From contig CAUYUJ010021137.1 in NCBI GenBank assembly GCA_963575745.1, positions 87,501-149,500 on the forward strand: DNA of 62,000 nt, written 5' to 3'. The notes under the pieces are model-generated. The model saw only the letters and a list, made by a program, of their open reading frames with translations, ran no database searches and was not told the DNA's origin. This document shows positions 19,664-29,760 of the stretch, in pieces. The stretch comes from Prorocentrum cordatum. Its lineage: Eukaryota > Sar > Dinophyceae > Prorocentrales > Prorocentraceae. Every line of letters begins with the position of its first letter. Positions within the stretch are counted from its first letter, which is position 1. A program made the position numbers and the translations under genes.

Positions 19664-20074
19664 CGCTGATGTCTCGTCCCCGCTGGAGTCTCGAGCGAGG
19701 GGGCCTCGGTCCCAGAATGTCGTGCCTCTCGAGCGTGCACGCGTCAAAAAGGTGATGATCCATCAGCTTCGCTGCTTGGCCGCCGGTGGAGTGCACGCGC
19801 TTGCTGGTTTGATTTTTCAGACCTGGAAGCGAGGAAGGAGCGAGCAGGCGGACGCGCCGCTCCGCGGCCGACGTGCTCGAGGCTCCGACCTGCCCCCCCG
19901 TTCCTTTCTCTCCGCAAAGTGCTGTGGAACTGTGCTGATGTCTCGTGTCCGCTCGAATCTCGAGCGAGGGAACCTCGGTCCCAGAATGTCGTGCCTCTCG
20001 AGCGTGCGCGCGGAAAACAGGTGATGATCCATCAGCTTCGCTGCTTGGCCGCCGATGGAGTGCATGCACTTGCT
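19664..20074 (+). repeat. Split direct repeats B1-A2-B2 (3' end)
   Basis: B1 (19664-19805) and B2 (19933-20074) both start near GCTGATGTCTCGT, share TCCCAGAATGTCGTGCCTCT and GTGATGATCCATCAGCTTCG, and both end GCTTGCT or ACTTGCT. Between them A2 (19805-19888) repeats A1. After B2 the sequence turns abruptly into TA-rich microsatellite, so 20074 is the likely 3' end. Confidence 0.8.
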
Positions 20075-20217
20075 ATATTTATACTGTATATATAGTACAT
20101 ACATATATGTACATACATGTATATATACACATTTATTTATGTGTTGTGTATACATATGTGTATATAGGTATATTATAGGTATATGTATATGTATATGTAT
20201 CTGCAAATGTATATGTA

Positions 20218-20248
<31 letters not shown>

Positions 20249-20860
20249 TTGTATAGGGATATGTATATGTATATGTATATGCATATGGTTAAGCTTCTAT
20301 GTATATGTACATGTATATGTATATGTGTATGCCTATGTTTGTGTATATGTCTATGTATATGTCTGTGTCTATGTATATGTGTGTAGATGTGTATGTGTAT
20401 ATGTGTATGTATATGTGTATGTATATGTTTATGTATATGTATATGTATAGGTATAGGTATATGTATATGTGTATGTGTATGTGTATGTAATTGTATTTGT
20501 ACATGTATATGTATATGTATATGCATATGTAAATGTATATGTATATGTATATACATATGCATATGCATATGCGTATGTATATGTATATGTATATGTATAC
20601 GTATATATGTATGCATATGTTTATGTATATGTATGTGTATATGTGTTTGTGTATGTGTATGTGTATGTGTATGTTTATGTATAGGTATAGGTATAGGTAT
20701 AGGTATATGTATAGGTATATGTATAGGTATAGGTATAGGTATAGGTGTATACGTATATATGTATAATTGTACATATGTATATGTATATGTATATGTGTAT
20801 GTATGTGTATATGTAAATGTATATGTATATGTACATGTATATGTATATGTATATGTATAC

Positions 20861-20896
<36 letters not shown>

Positions 20897-20915
20897 ATGT
20901 ATGTATGTATGTATG

Positions 20916-20970
<55 letters not shown>
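20075..20970. repeat. TATG/TATA microsatellite block
   Basis: Nearly 900 bases of GTATAT, GTATGT and ATAGGT units ending in a (TA)n run. It generates long ORFs of alternating Ile/His, Tyr/Ile or Val/Tyr on both strands that carry no gene. Confidence 0.95.
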
Positions 20971-20971
<1 letters not shown>

Positions 20972-21103
20972 AGGGAACGGGACCTGGGGCCGCCAGACTG
21001 GTGCCTCGGACCCCCATGGGGGCCACGGGGCTCCAGGACGCTCCCGGGGGCCCGAACCTCGACCACACATGTGGAGCCCGGGGCCCGGGCCGCCCCTGAG
21101 AAG

Positions 21104-21770
21104 GCTGAAATCGCCGTCGGGAGCCCTCAGACAGCCGTCCCGGCAGCCCTGGACAGTCTCGAGACGTTCCCCAGACCGCCTCCAGGCGTCTCCATCCGCC
21201 CACGATGCGTTTTAAACTACCCAGGAAGCCCCCCCAAGACGTCCCAAGACGCTTCAAGATGCCGCCCCAGAGCGGCCCGAAAGGCCCAAATCGTTGTTTT
21301 GTCTTGAGTTTTTTTTCTATGTTTTTGGCATTCTCCCTGTTTCGGCTTTCCGACGCTCCAAGACCGCCCAAGAGGCTCCCGAGACCGCTCGAAGACGGCC
21401 CCAGAGGCTCCCAAGAGAGCCCAAAGACGGCCCAAGAGAGCCCCAAGACTGCCCCCAGACTCGCCCAGGACGGCCCAGGAGAGCCCAAGAAGGCTCCAGG
21501 AACCTTCGGACAGCCGTCCCGGCGGCCCCAGACGGTTTCGAAACGCTCCGAAGACCGCCTCCAGGTGTCTCCAGCGGCCCGCGATGCGTCTTAAGCTGCC
21601 GAGGGCGTCCCCCCAGACGCCCCAACAGGCGTGAAGATGCCGCCGACGAGCGGCCAGAGAGGCGGAAATCTTTGAATTTCATGAGTATGTTCAATGTTTT
21701 TGCTTCCTCGCTGTGTTGATTTCCCGACGCTCCAGGACCGCCGCAGAGGCTCCCTAGACCGCTCCAAGAC
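21104..21770. repeat. ~375-bp tandem repeat, units 1-2
   Basis: Units share AGCCGTCCCGGC, CGCCTCCAGGTGTCTCC, GAAGATGCCGCC, a T-rich stretch with TTTTTGGCATTC/TTTTTGCTTCCT, and CCGACGCTCCAAGACCGCC. Unit starts fall at about 21131 and 21511, and unit 3 at 23430 once the retroposed insert is removed; spacing 370-380. No coding signal. Confidence 0.8.
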
Positions 21771-21783
21771 CGCCCAGGAGCCT
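21771..21783. repeat. Left target-site duplication
   Basis: CGCCCAGGAGCCT, identical to 23318-23330. Confidence 0.9.
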
Positions 21784-21805
21784 TCCGTAGCCATTTTGGC
21801 TCAAG
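21784..21805 (+). promoter_or_regulatory. Genomic copy of the dinoflagellate spliced leader
   Basis: TCCGTAG followed by CCATTTTGGCTCAAG: all 22 positions match the known leader with T as first base. In the genome this is the fossil cap end of an mRNA. Its internal TAG could now act as a trans-splice acceptor for new leader addition. Confidence 0.95.
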
Positions 21806-21822
21806 CCAGTTGGGCTCTCAAG
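21806..21822 (+). repeat. Second, degenerate leader relict
   Basis: CCAGTTGGGCTCTCAAG follows directly and aligns with CCATTTTGGCTCAAG (leader positions 8-22) with two substitutions and a 2-base insertion. Truncation after CCGTAG is what re-splicing at that AG produces, implying an earlier round of retroposition. Confidence 0.6.
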
Positions 21823-21873
21823 GCACATCAGTTCACATCAGTTCACATACCCTGCTGGCGTCTTCAGAGGCAG

Positions 21874-22956
21874 ATGGCATCATTTCATCTGCTCACCTTG
21901 CTCGTGTATGGAATAATGAGAGTTCCAGCAGCGGTGAATATTGGGTATTTGTCTTCCGTGTCGACGGCAGTGCCAACGCCAGAGAAGTGGCCGACGGCAG
22001 CTCCCAAGAACGCGTGGATCTGGAACATGCACCATAGTGGCGATGCAATAAGATTTATGTATGACCCAGTCATGCTCACAGTGGGCGAGGCTTGGCGCGA
22101 TCACGGCGCCAAAGTTGCTTTCGTGTCCAAGGACAATTTGGATTCCGATGACAGCAGAAGTGCTATGTTAGAGAATATCACCGCCGCAGTCGCACGTGGC
22201 CAGAAGCCACTCATTGTGGCACTCGCGATCTTTTTCACTGGTGCGGATGCACCGTTGTCGCTCTTGCGGAAGTGCAGAGGTCTTGGTGCGTTTGTCGTCT
22301 TCTATCAGACAGAGATGTCTGATTTTCACAAGCACCTCCGGATGTGCGATGGTTTGTGCGACGAGATCTGGGATTACTCGCGTGCGAATTTGGACAACTA
22401 CCCCGAATCTTGGAGACGTGTTAAAAACCGATACGTGCCCCCAGGGTATGCGCAGGCCTTGGACTTTGGCGTTAGCGTGGCGAAGCAGGAGGCACATGTG
22501 GAGAATGTTGGTTTCTTAGGCAGTTGGGGTAGCCGTCGCGATGATAGAGGAGCCCCGTTGGAGCCAATGTACCGCGATGTGTTCGGTGCCAAGTTAGTCA
22601 GCAAGAATTATATCCACACGGCAGAAGATTTCATTGGGTTCTTCACAGACTATCCGGTGCAATTGGTCACGTACAGGAATGATAATTGTTGCCCAAGTAC
22701 TAATGCGTTGACGGCATTCCGCATGGCGCAGCTCATCTCGAGTCGAGCCTGCGTGATATCGGCTCGCGCCTACCCGCGTGACGAGGAGGAGTGGCAGGGC
22801 ATAGTGCACTTCGCAGAGCGGTCCCAAATAGCCAATTTGTTTGACGAGAAGAGCAGGGATGTCGGCAACTGTCAGAAACAGAGCTTCGAGAAGTTCAAAA
22901 TCAAGTTCAGACCGTTGTCGATTTTGGAACGCTCTGGCTTCTTCGACGTTTGGTAA
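21874..22956 (+). CDS. Glycosyltransferase-like secretory protein, retrogene
   Basis: 360 codons, ATG 21874 (the first ATG after the leader) to TAA, no intron. The open frame extends upstream, but that part is leader and older repeat. Residues 1-21 form a hydrophobic signal peptide or anchor (MASFHLLTLLVYGIMRVP). The middle has an Asp/Trp segment, CDEIWDYSRANL (162-173), followed by KNRYVPPGYAQAL (185-195). Then come VGFLGSWGSRR (212-222) and a C-terminal stretch with FRMAQLISSRACVISARAYP (282-301), DEEEWQGIVHF and LFDEKSRD. This order (E-W-x-Y-S, R-x-V-P-x-G-Y, FLG-S...R, then R-x-x-x-L-x-S and an acidic E-W-x-G-x-V-x-F) resembles GT-B-type glycosyltransferases; I infer sugar transfer in the secretory pathway. 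Donor and acceptor are unknown. GC is lower than the surroundings, as expected for an insert from elsewhere. Any promoter must be borrowed from the locus. Confidence 0.75.
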   Translation: MASFHLLTLLVYGIMRVPAAVNIGYLSSVSTAVPTPEKWPTAAPKNAWIWNMHHSGDAIRFMYDPVMLTVGEAWRDHGAKVAFVSKDNLDSDDSRSAMLENITAAVARGQKPLIVALAIFFTGADAPLSLLRKCRGLGAFVVFYQTEMSDFHKHLRMCDGLCDEIWDYSRANLDNYPESWRRVKNRYVPPGYAQALDFGVSVAKQEAHVENVGFLGSWGSRRDDRGAPLEPMYRDVFGAKLVSKNYIHTAEDFIGFFTDYPVQLVTYRNDNCCPSTNALTAFRMAQLISSRACVISARAYPRDEEEWQGIVHFAERSQIANLFDEKSRDVGNCQKQSFEKFKIKFRPLSILERSGFFDVW

Positions 22957-23304
22957 CTCTTTAGCTTTGCGCATCATTCTTCCCATGGAGATCGACAGCG
23001 TCTAGCTCTGCGTGTCTCTCTCTTCCCTTCTTCGTCCCTCCTCCTCGTCCTCTTTCTCGCCCCTTCTCCTCTTCCTCCTCGACGACGCCGGCGGCGGAAC
23101 ATTTATTCGCTTATTTAAAGTGTATATTTGACATTGTATTGGCGTGCCGCACTCTTCTCCACAGCCCCCCCCCCCTGTCTGCAAGCGTTCGGCCCTTGAA
23201 CGCTCATGCAGAATGACAATTGTTCGACGCAGCTGTTGTGCAGTGCTCTTCTCCGCGCCCTCGCTGTCTGCAGGCGATTGGCCTCTGACACGATCGAGTC
23301 TCGC
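22957..23304 (+). other. 3'UTR of the retrocopy
   Basis: Untranslated sequence with a CT-rich stretch at 23010-23085; no AATAAA, as is normal in dinoflagellates. Followed by A13. Confidence 0.6.
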
Positions 23305-23317
23305 AAAAAAAAAAAAA

Positions 23318-23330
23318 CGCCCAGGAGCCT
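23318..23330. repeat. Right target-site duplication
   Basis: CGCCCAGGAGCCT directly after the A13 tail; identical to 21771-21783. Confidence 0.9.
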
Positions 23331-23810
23331 CCAACAGCGCTCCTAGACGGCCCAAGAGAGCCCCAAGACTGCCCCCAGACCCGCCCATGACGGCCGAAGA
23401 GGACCCGTGGAAGGCCGCAGGAGCCCTCGGGCAGCCGTCCCGGCGGCCCCAGACGTTCTCGAGACGCTCCCAAGACCGCCTGCAGGTGTCTCCAGGGGCC
23501 CACGATGCGTCTGAAGCTGCCGAGGACGTCCCCCATGACGCCCCAAGAGGCGCGAAGATGCCGCCGACAAGCGGCCAGAGAGGCGAAAATAGTTGATTTT
23601 CCTTTGTTTTTTTCCAATGTTGTTTGCTTCCTCGCTGTTTCGGCTTTCCGACGCTCCTAGACTGGCCCAGAGGCTCCCCAGACCGCTCCAAGACAGCCCA
23701 AGAGACCCCCAAGATAGGCCGAAGACGGCCCAAGAGAGCCTTAAGACTGTCCCCAGGCCCGCCCAAGACAGCCCAGGAGAGCCCCAAGAAGGCGCCAAGA
23801 GCGGCCCAAG
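23331..23810. repeat. ~375-bp tandem repeat, unit 3 and flank
   Basis: Continues the array after the insertion; shares AGCCGTCCCGGCGGCCCCAG and the T-rich segment with units 1-2. Confidence 0.75.
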
Positions 23811-23984
23811 AGAGGGAACACGCACCGAACAGTCGAGCTCTCCGCCCCAAGATGCCCCCAGGAAGCCCCCAGAGGCCCCGAAGACAGCCCAGAAGGCCAC
23901 TAAGAGGCCCCCGAGAGGCCCAAAAGAGACCTCGAGAGGCCCCAAAACGGCTTCCGAGAGGCTTCAAAACTGCCCACCGAGGTC

Positions 23985-24300
23985 CCCCAAACATGCTCCG
24001 GAAACGCGCTGTCGGAGCGCGTTGCCGCCTCTCCTTCCAGCGTTCGGTGCCTAATGAAGACTTCAGTGGACAACCGTGCACCCAAAGCTCCAGCCTTCTA
24101 CCTCAAGAGGCCGCCAGGAGGCCCCACAAGGCCGCCAAGAAGCCCCCAAGGCGCTCCCAGGAGATCCCCTCAGAAGCGGTCTCCAAAGGTTCTTGGGCCG
24201 TCTGCCGGCCACTCTGGGCGTATTCTGGTACGACGCCTCTCGCACAACATGCTCCGGAAACGTGCTGCCGGAGCACGTTGCCGCCTCTGCTTCAAACGTA
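23985..24300. repeat. Duplicated hairpin segment
   Basis: Two ~60-bp copies of ACATGCTCCGGAAACG...GTTGCCGCCTCT. The hairpins are AACGCGCT/GTCGG/AGCGCGTT (24003-24023) and AACGTGCT/GCCGG/AGCACGTT (24259-24279). One stem pair is C-G in the first and T-A in the second. Confidence 0.55.
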
Positions 24301-24304
24301 TGCA

Positions 24305-24490
24305 TGCGTGAACGTATGTATGTGTTTGTTTCCGTGTGTATTCATGCATGCGTCCATGTATACATGTATGTATGTATGTGTGCATGTACATATACACACA
24401 CGTATGTATGTAAGCGTGTGTATATACATATATACACATATATATGTATATATATATGGGTACAATCATACATACATGCATACATATAAC
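24305..24490. repeat. TGTA/TACA microsatellite
   Basis: Imperfect tetranucleotide run (GTATGTATG, ATACATATAT). Confidence 0.85.
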
Positions 24491-24689
24491 GTCTTTGGTC
24501 TGGTTGCGTGCTTGCCACTTCCTGAACTCATGTTCGCACGATCTGCGGGCCTTCCATACGTGCAGCTTTGACCTTGTCCAAGGCTGGGGTTGGCTAGAAC
24601 CTAAGCGCGCGAAGCGCGCGCGAAGGTTCTAGTATGTATACGTATATGTCTACGTATATGTGTATACATATACATACTAACCACACCCA

Positions 24690-26400
24690 TGGTTTGCTCA
24701 AGATTTTGCAAGAGTGCGCGTGTAAGCCTTTTTACATCAGTAATACGAAACCTTGTGTTTTTTTGTTGAAGCTCGATTTCGAAATCTTTCCGACACCGAA
24801 CGTTTTTGAAGGAATTCGGCATGCGCGCGCGACGACGCGTGCGTGTGCACTCCGTCCTTTCTTTGCAAGGGACTCTTGACAACTTATGGTTTTTGATAAA
24901 ACAGGATGTGCGGCCGGTTTTTTTTGGGGGGGTTAATTGCAATGGGGCCGAGGGGGGGTCGATGCCGGCTTGGCTGGGATAGCATGAACTCACAGGTGGG
25001 ATGGACATTGGGTCAACATCCCATGTGTTTTGCATCGATTCTGGGGGGGTTTTTAACCCCGGGGGTGGAGGGTGGTAGAACCTATTTGTTTAAACGAGAG
25101 AAGAATCACATCCTGTTCCCAGTGAGTTGTCCACTCCACCGCTCGCGCAAACATCCCGCCCACCCACCCGCAGCTTGGTTTGCGCGCCTCATGCGGCGGC
25201 GATTGGGGTGAGTGCTTAGAGCTGGCTGGTGCATGTCTGCGTCCGCGCTAGCCCGCGCATGCTCGCGCGCGCAGCGGCCAGCTAGTTTGGCGCGACCGAC
25301 GCGGCGGCGGTGGTGCTGACCGCTCGGCACATCCAGGGGGGCACTTGGGTGTGAGTCGGCGATGTGGGCGGGCGCGGTACCACGGCAACGTCGACAATTG
25401 TACACAATGATGATGATGGTAGCGATGTTGGTGACGATGCTGACAGCGACGACGGCACGGGCAGTGACGGCGCCGATGCCGATCACGCCGACGACGATGA
25501 CGGCGCCTGCGCTTTGGTGATGAAGGTTTTGAAAGGAATTCGACATGCGCGCGCGGCAGGCGCGAGAGTGGCTCGCATGGTATTATTTGACACGGATCGT
25601 GCCACCCCAGCGCGCGGGCAAGGGCGTTCGAACGATTTCGACATGCGCGCGCGAAGCCCGCTTGGTAGTATATTCTTTTTTTTGTTTCGCAAGAGCGCGC
25701 GCGCCTTTGTACAGAATCCGTGTTGCGAAACCCTGTGCTTTTGTATGTTTTTGGACATTCGATTCTGACATTTGTCCGACACCTTAGGTTTTTGACGGGT
25801 TTCGGCATGATCGCGCGACGACGCGCGCGCGTGCACTTCGTTTTTCTGTTGCAGAGGATTTTCGCGACGGCACGCGCGCAAGGGCGTTCGAACGATTTCG
25901 ACATGCGCGCGCGAAACCAATTTGGTAGTCTTTTTACGAAGATTACCCAAGACATCGCAAGGTCGTATTTTCTGAATTGTACTTAAGACATCGCAAGGGC
26001 GCGCATTTTTTGTTTTAGATTTGCGTTGCGAAACCATGTGTGTTTGAAACGTCTTTCGGACACTCAATTTTGAAATCCTTCTGGAAGCTGAGGTTTTTGA
26101 CGGATTTCGGCATGCGCGCGCGACGACGCGCGCGTGCGCACTTCTTCATTATTTTTCTGTTGCACGGGATTCTTGAAACTTTCTGAGTTTTGATAAACGA
26201 GTGCGCGCGCATAGTGGTAGTTTTTTTTTTCTTGCAAGGGCACCGAGGGAGGGTCGATACTAGTTTGGCTGGGATGCTATGTATTCACAGGTAGGATGGA
26301 CATTGTGTTAGAATCCTTTGTGTTTTGCATCGGTTCCCGGGGGGTCTTTAACCCCTGGGGGGAGGGTTGTAGAACCTATGGTTTTTAGAAAGAAGAGTAT
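24690..26400 (-). repeat. Dispersed GCGCGC repeat family, inverted block
   Basis: Arrays of segments with GGCATGCGCGCGCGACGACG and TTTCGACATGCGCGCGCGAA spaced 150-250 bases, joined to GGCCAGCTAGTTTGGCGCG (25278-25300), a CCACTCCACCGCTCGCGC block (25131) and a terminal block GATGGACATTG...TTTGCATCG (24998-25050 and 26296-26335). The same modules occur in opposite order and strand at 42190-45165. No gene: the frames give Arg/Ala-rich peptides only. Confidence 0.65.
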
Positions 26401-26755
26401 AGGTGGTGCGTTCTATGTGGTGCAACGCAACGCAAACAATGCAAAACGATGCAACGCAATGCGAAACAATGCAAGCCCAGGCGACGGGCGGCGACGAGGC
26501 GGCGACGGGGCGGCGACGACGGCCACCGAACCGCCAGACCGCCACGTAGGCAGAGACCACGGGCGGCGACGAGGCGGCGACGGGGCGGCGACAGCGACCA
26601 CGGAACTGTCAGACCGCCAGACGAGCCCAGATGACGGGCGGCGACGATGCCGAAAGGGGACGACAATGCGGCGACGGGGCGGCGACGGCAACCACGGAAC
26701 CGCAAGACCGTCAGGGAGGCCCAACTCTTTATGACAAACAAGTAGAAACCCCTAA
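26400..26755. repeat. GGCGACG-rich dispersed repeat, copy 1
   Basis: GCAACGCAATGCAAAC-type repeats, then GGGCGGCGACGAGGCGGCGA repeated about four times, ending AAGTAGAAACCC. The same order recurs at 56640-56950 (ending AAGTAGAAGCCC). Confidence 0.6.
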
Positions 26756-26784
26756 ACGCAAGCATTCTTTAGGGAATAACTCCT

Positions 26785-27500
26785 CTTTGTCGCACCCCCA
26801 GGCGTATAGGTAGGGCGGGCCGCGTTCCGCCTGAGACTTCGTCACAATGTATGATCTTGAAGCTTGAAATGTATCACGGTTTCTCGGATGGAGGGCGGGT
26901 CGTTTTCAATATGTGGCTCTCGTTGTAGCGCCGCACACATCGTTTTCAAAGTCTGCAGTAGCTTCAAGGATACAGGGCGGGCCGTTTCCAAAATGCGGTT
27001 TTCGCCTCAGCGCTGCGCATCTTCGTTTCAGGAGTTCGCAGCACCTTCAAGCATGCAGGGCGGGCCGTGTTCAAAATGTGGCTCTCGCTGTAGCGCCGCG
27101 CACGTTCGTTTCGAAAGTCTTTAGAATTCTCAGGGGTACAGGGTTGGCCGTTTCCACAATGTGGTTTTCGCTTTAGCGCCGCGCGCATCCGCATTCAGCT
27201 TCCCCAGCAAATTCAAGCACTCGTATAGTTGATGTCCCAGGTATGCTTTGCTGGCACGATACACGATCGTCAGGGCGCAACAGTATCGTTCATTCGCGGA
27301 GTAGAAGTCCCAGGAAGGTGTTCTGGCACGGTTTTGGGATGTCAATTCCTAACTTTATCGTTGTTTCGCGGCGTCGAAGTCCCAAGTTTGTTATGTTCAC
27401 ACGGTTGGGGATTCTCGGACGGTTGAGGGAATTTTGAGGGAGGGTTTATGGCATCATCGTTGATTCGTTTTGGGTTTACCCTGGTCCTCCTGTTCCTCGC
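26785..27500. repeat. Composite repeat with 87-bp minisatellite, copy 1
   Basis: Lead-in TAGGGCGGGCC...TGAGACTTC, four ~87-bp units (GGCTCTCGCTGTAGCGCCGC, TTTCAAAATGTGG), then GTCCCAGGAAGGTGTTCTGG and GGGAGGGTTTATGGCATCAT. Collinear with 55215-55970. Confidence 0.65.
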
Positions 27501-27769
27501 TTTCTCAGTTCTGGAGGCTTTCGTAGACCTCTGGGGACTTCCAGGCAGCTCCGGGGACCTCCACGGAATGGGCCCATCAGGTACATGAGGCCCATGCGGC
27601 CGAGGGCTCACAAGGCCCGTGGGGCTCCTGGTGCTCGTAGAGTTCGGGGCCCACAGTGTTCAGATCCATGAGGTTCCACAGGGCCCACACAGCCAACAGA
27701 ACTAGTAGGGCTCGCGGGGCCCTTGGGGTTCAGAGGAACAACTATGGGTCTCATTGTGGCCCATGGGGA

Positions 27770-27935
27770 GTACCCCGCAGCTTCCACCACATAAGCATAG
27801 CTTGCACCACGTAGATTGTGCCTCACAGTTTTCACAGCATCGCCTGCACCACATAGCTTCGACCAGATAGCTTGCACCACACATACATTACACCACATAG
27901 CTTGCAGCACATAGCTTGCACAACTTACCACGTTA
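27770..27935. repeat. CACCACATAGCTTG tandem repeat
   Basis: About seven imperfect copies of a ~20-25-bp unit (TTGCACCACATAGC). Related arrays lie at 45190-45440 and, on the opposite strand, 34255-34370 (GTGGTGCAA). Confidence 0.7.
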
Positions 27936-27954
27936 CTGCAGTGTGTCTAGCGGC

Positions 27955-28176
27955 ATGTGCATGTATACATATGTATATCTACATATTGTCGCATGTATAT
28001 ATATACATATATATTATATATACACCCGCATATATATATATATATAAATCCAAACATTTCCGTGTCTGTATTTTGTTGTGTAATTTGCATACATGCATAC
28101 AAACATACACATATATGTACATATACATGTATATATATATATATATGTAGACACGCGTATGTAGGTATGTATATAC

Positions 28177-28207
<31 letters not shown>

Positions 28208-28240
28208 TGTATGTATGTATGTATGTATGTATGTATGTAG
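27955..28240. repeat. TATA and GTAT microsatellites
   Basis: Mixed TA-rich tract ending in a near-perfect (GTAT)n run at 28177-28240. Confidence 0.9.
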
Positions 28241-29166
28241 ATTGGTTTGTGTGCGTACTCGTATACGGTTCAGCACTCTGTTGGTTCCCCAGTTATTTGT
28301 TTGCGGCTCTCATGGTCGAGTTGTGCAGGTGCCATTTGTAAATTGGAAATTCGGCGTGCGCATTTTCGTTTGAACACTGAACTGAACCAGATTATCTCCC
28401 GGCGCTCTGCTGGGAAGGAGGCCGTCGGGGGAAAGGCCTGTCCGCTGGCAAACAAGAAAACCTTAAGTGGGAGTCTTTCCCGGGATGGACCGCATCGGAC
28501 GTTATTTGGTGACGCCCTGAGGAGAAGCCGCACAAGCCCTGCCTTTCGTGCATTTGCGCCCCCGTCTCAAATGTCCAGAATTCGACCAGGAGCGCCCCGT
28601 CGCCAGCCCTCCTCCGCCTCCCGCCTCTTCAGAGGGCTGCAGTGAGGTTGGGTATCCCATCGCTGCTGACATGAGGGGCCCGCAGACGCGGCAGATTTGA
28701 CGGGTGGCATCGGCACTTCGACCGCGCCGTCGGGGCCAATTCAGATTGAGGGGAGGGCTTCATACGCCTGGAAAGCCTCCGGGAGCGGACTGGAGGGACC
28801 TGCGAGGGGCCCAGTGTAGATTGTAAAAGCTCCAGGCGAACACCGTGCTTTGCCTTGGGGACCTCTACTCTCGCGCTCTCCCAAACCTGTATGCCTGCCG
28901 CCGCCTCGCCAAGCTAACCATGCCTGCCTTCTCGCCCGCCTGCTTCGGCTCGCTGACGGTCGTGCTTCCTCCCGCTTCCCTGCCTCCACCTGCGCAGGCG
29001 TTGGACGTCAGAGTGGTCTTTGTGAGGCCGGCACCGGCTCTCTGTTTTTGCCGTAGGTGGCGCGACGGCACCACTGCGCGAACGCGGTGTGCTGGCGCGC
29101 AGATATATTCGCCAGGGGCGCTGCCAGGCCGTTCGTGGCTTCACTGGCGCTTGGTTGGGGGAGGAG
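28241..29166. other. No supported gene
   Basis: Short open frames on both strands, no domains or splice pairs I can defend. Confidence 0.3.
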
Positions 29167-29345
29167 TACAGTCGGGGCCCTGAAGAAGGAACCCTTTTCG
29201 TTGGGGAGGGGCTCCGCGTTCCTTAAGTGTTTCACAGCTTGCCTCAGGTTTTCCAATGTTTTCGATGGGACATCGAAGTTGAACTTCTGGAAAAAAGGGG
29301 CCTCGTTCCTTATTTAGGGTTCCTTAGGTCAACGCCCCGACTGTA
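29167..29345. mobile_element. Tc1/mariner-like MITE, copy 1
   Basis: 179 bp including flanking TA. The left end TA-CAGTCGGGGCCCTGAAGA...GGAACCC pairs with the right end GGGTTCCTTAGG...GCCCCGACTG-TA. The TA duplication and CAGT-type ends are those of Tc1/mariner. No ORF. A second copy of identical length is at 41589-41767. Confidence 0.75.
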
Positions 29346-29519
29346 TCCGCCAGAGCGATGGAAACGATAGATGTGGCTGGCTCGGGCGAACACCCGTCAC
29401 CTTGGGCTCTGGCTCGATCACGTCTTTGCTATGGTCTCCCGCCGTGTCCAGTTGACGTCTCGACTTTTTCCGAATCCTCTTCGTGCCGGCCTTTTCTTTT
29501 GAAACGGGCGCTTGCTTAT

Positions 29520-29760
29520 CCCTTCTCCTCTCCTCCTCTCCTCTTTTCTTCCTCTCCTTCCCCTCGTTCCCTTCCTTCCTCCCGCCTTCTACCCCTCCTA
29601 CCACTTCTTCTTTGTGCCTTCATCTTGTTCTCTTATCCCTTCCCCCTTCCCCTTCCCCTTCCGCCTTCGTCTTCTTCCCTCCCTTCCCCCTTCTCCTTCG
29701 CGCCTCCTGCCATATCTCTCTTCCCCTCTCCGCGTCTTTTTCTTCTCCTGCTCCCTCCTC
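29520..29760. repeat. CT/TCC-rich tract
   Basis: Imperfect pyrimidine tract of CTCCT, TTCC and CCCTTC units. Confidence 0.85.

Larger units (their letters stand above)
21784..23317 (+). mobile_element. Retroposed spliced-leader mRNA (processed retrocopy)
   Basis: A 1534-bp insert in the ~375-bp tandem repeat. It begins exactly with the 22-nt dinoflagellate spliced leader, continues through a second leader-like relict, 5'UTR, intronless ORF and 3'UTR, and ends in A13 (23305-23317). Identical 13-bp duplications lie immediately outside both ends. This is the product expected when a trans-spliced, polyadenylated mRNA is reverse transcribed and inserted by a LINE-type machinery. Perfect duplications, leader and ORF suggest a recent event. 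Confidence 0.9.

Noticed and set aside
20173-21488. Long Ile/His, Tyr/Ile and Val/Tyr ORFs on both strands
   Set aside because: Pure consequence of the TATG/TA microsatellite.
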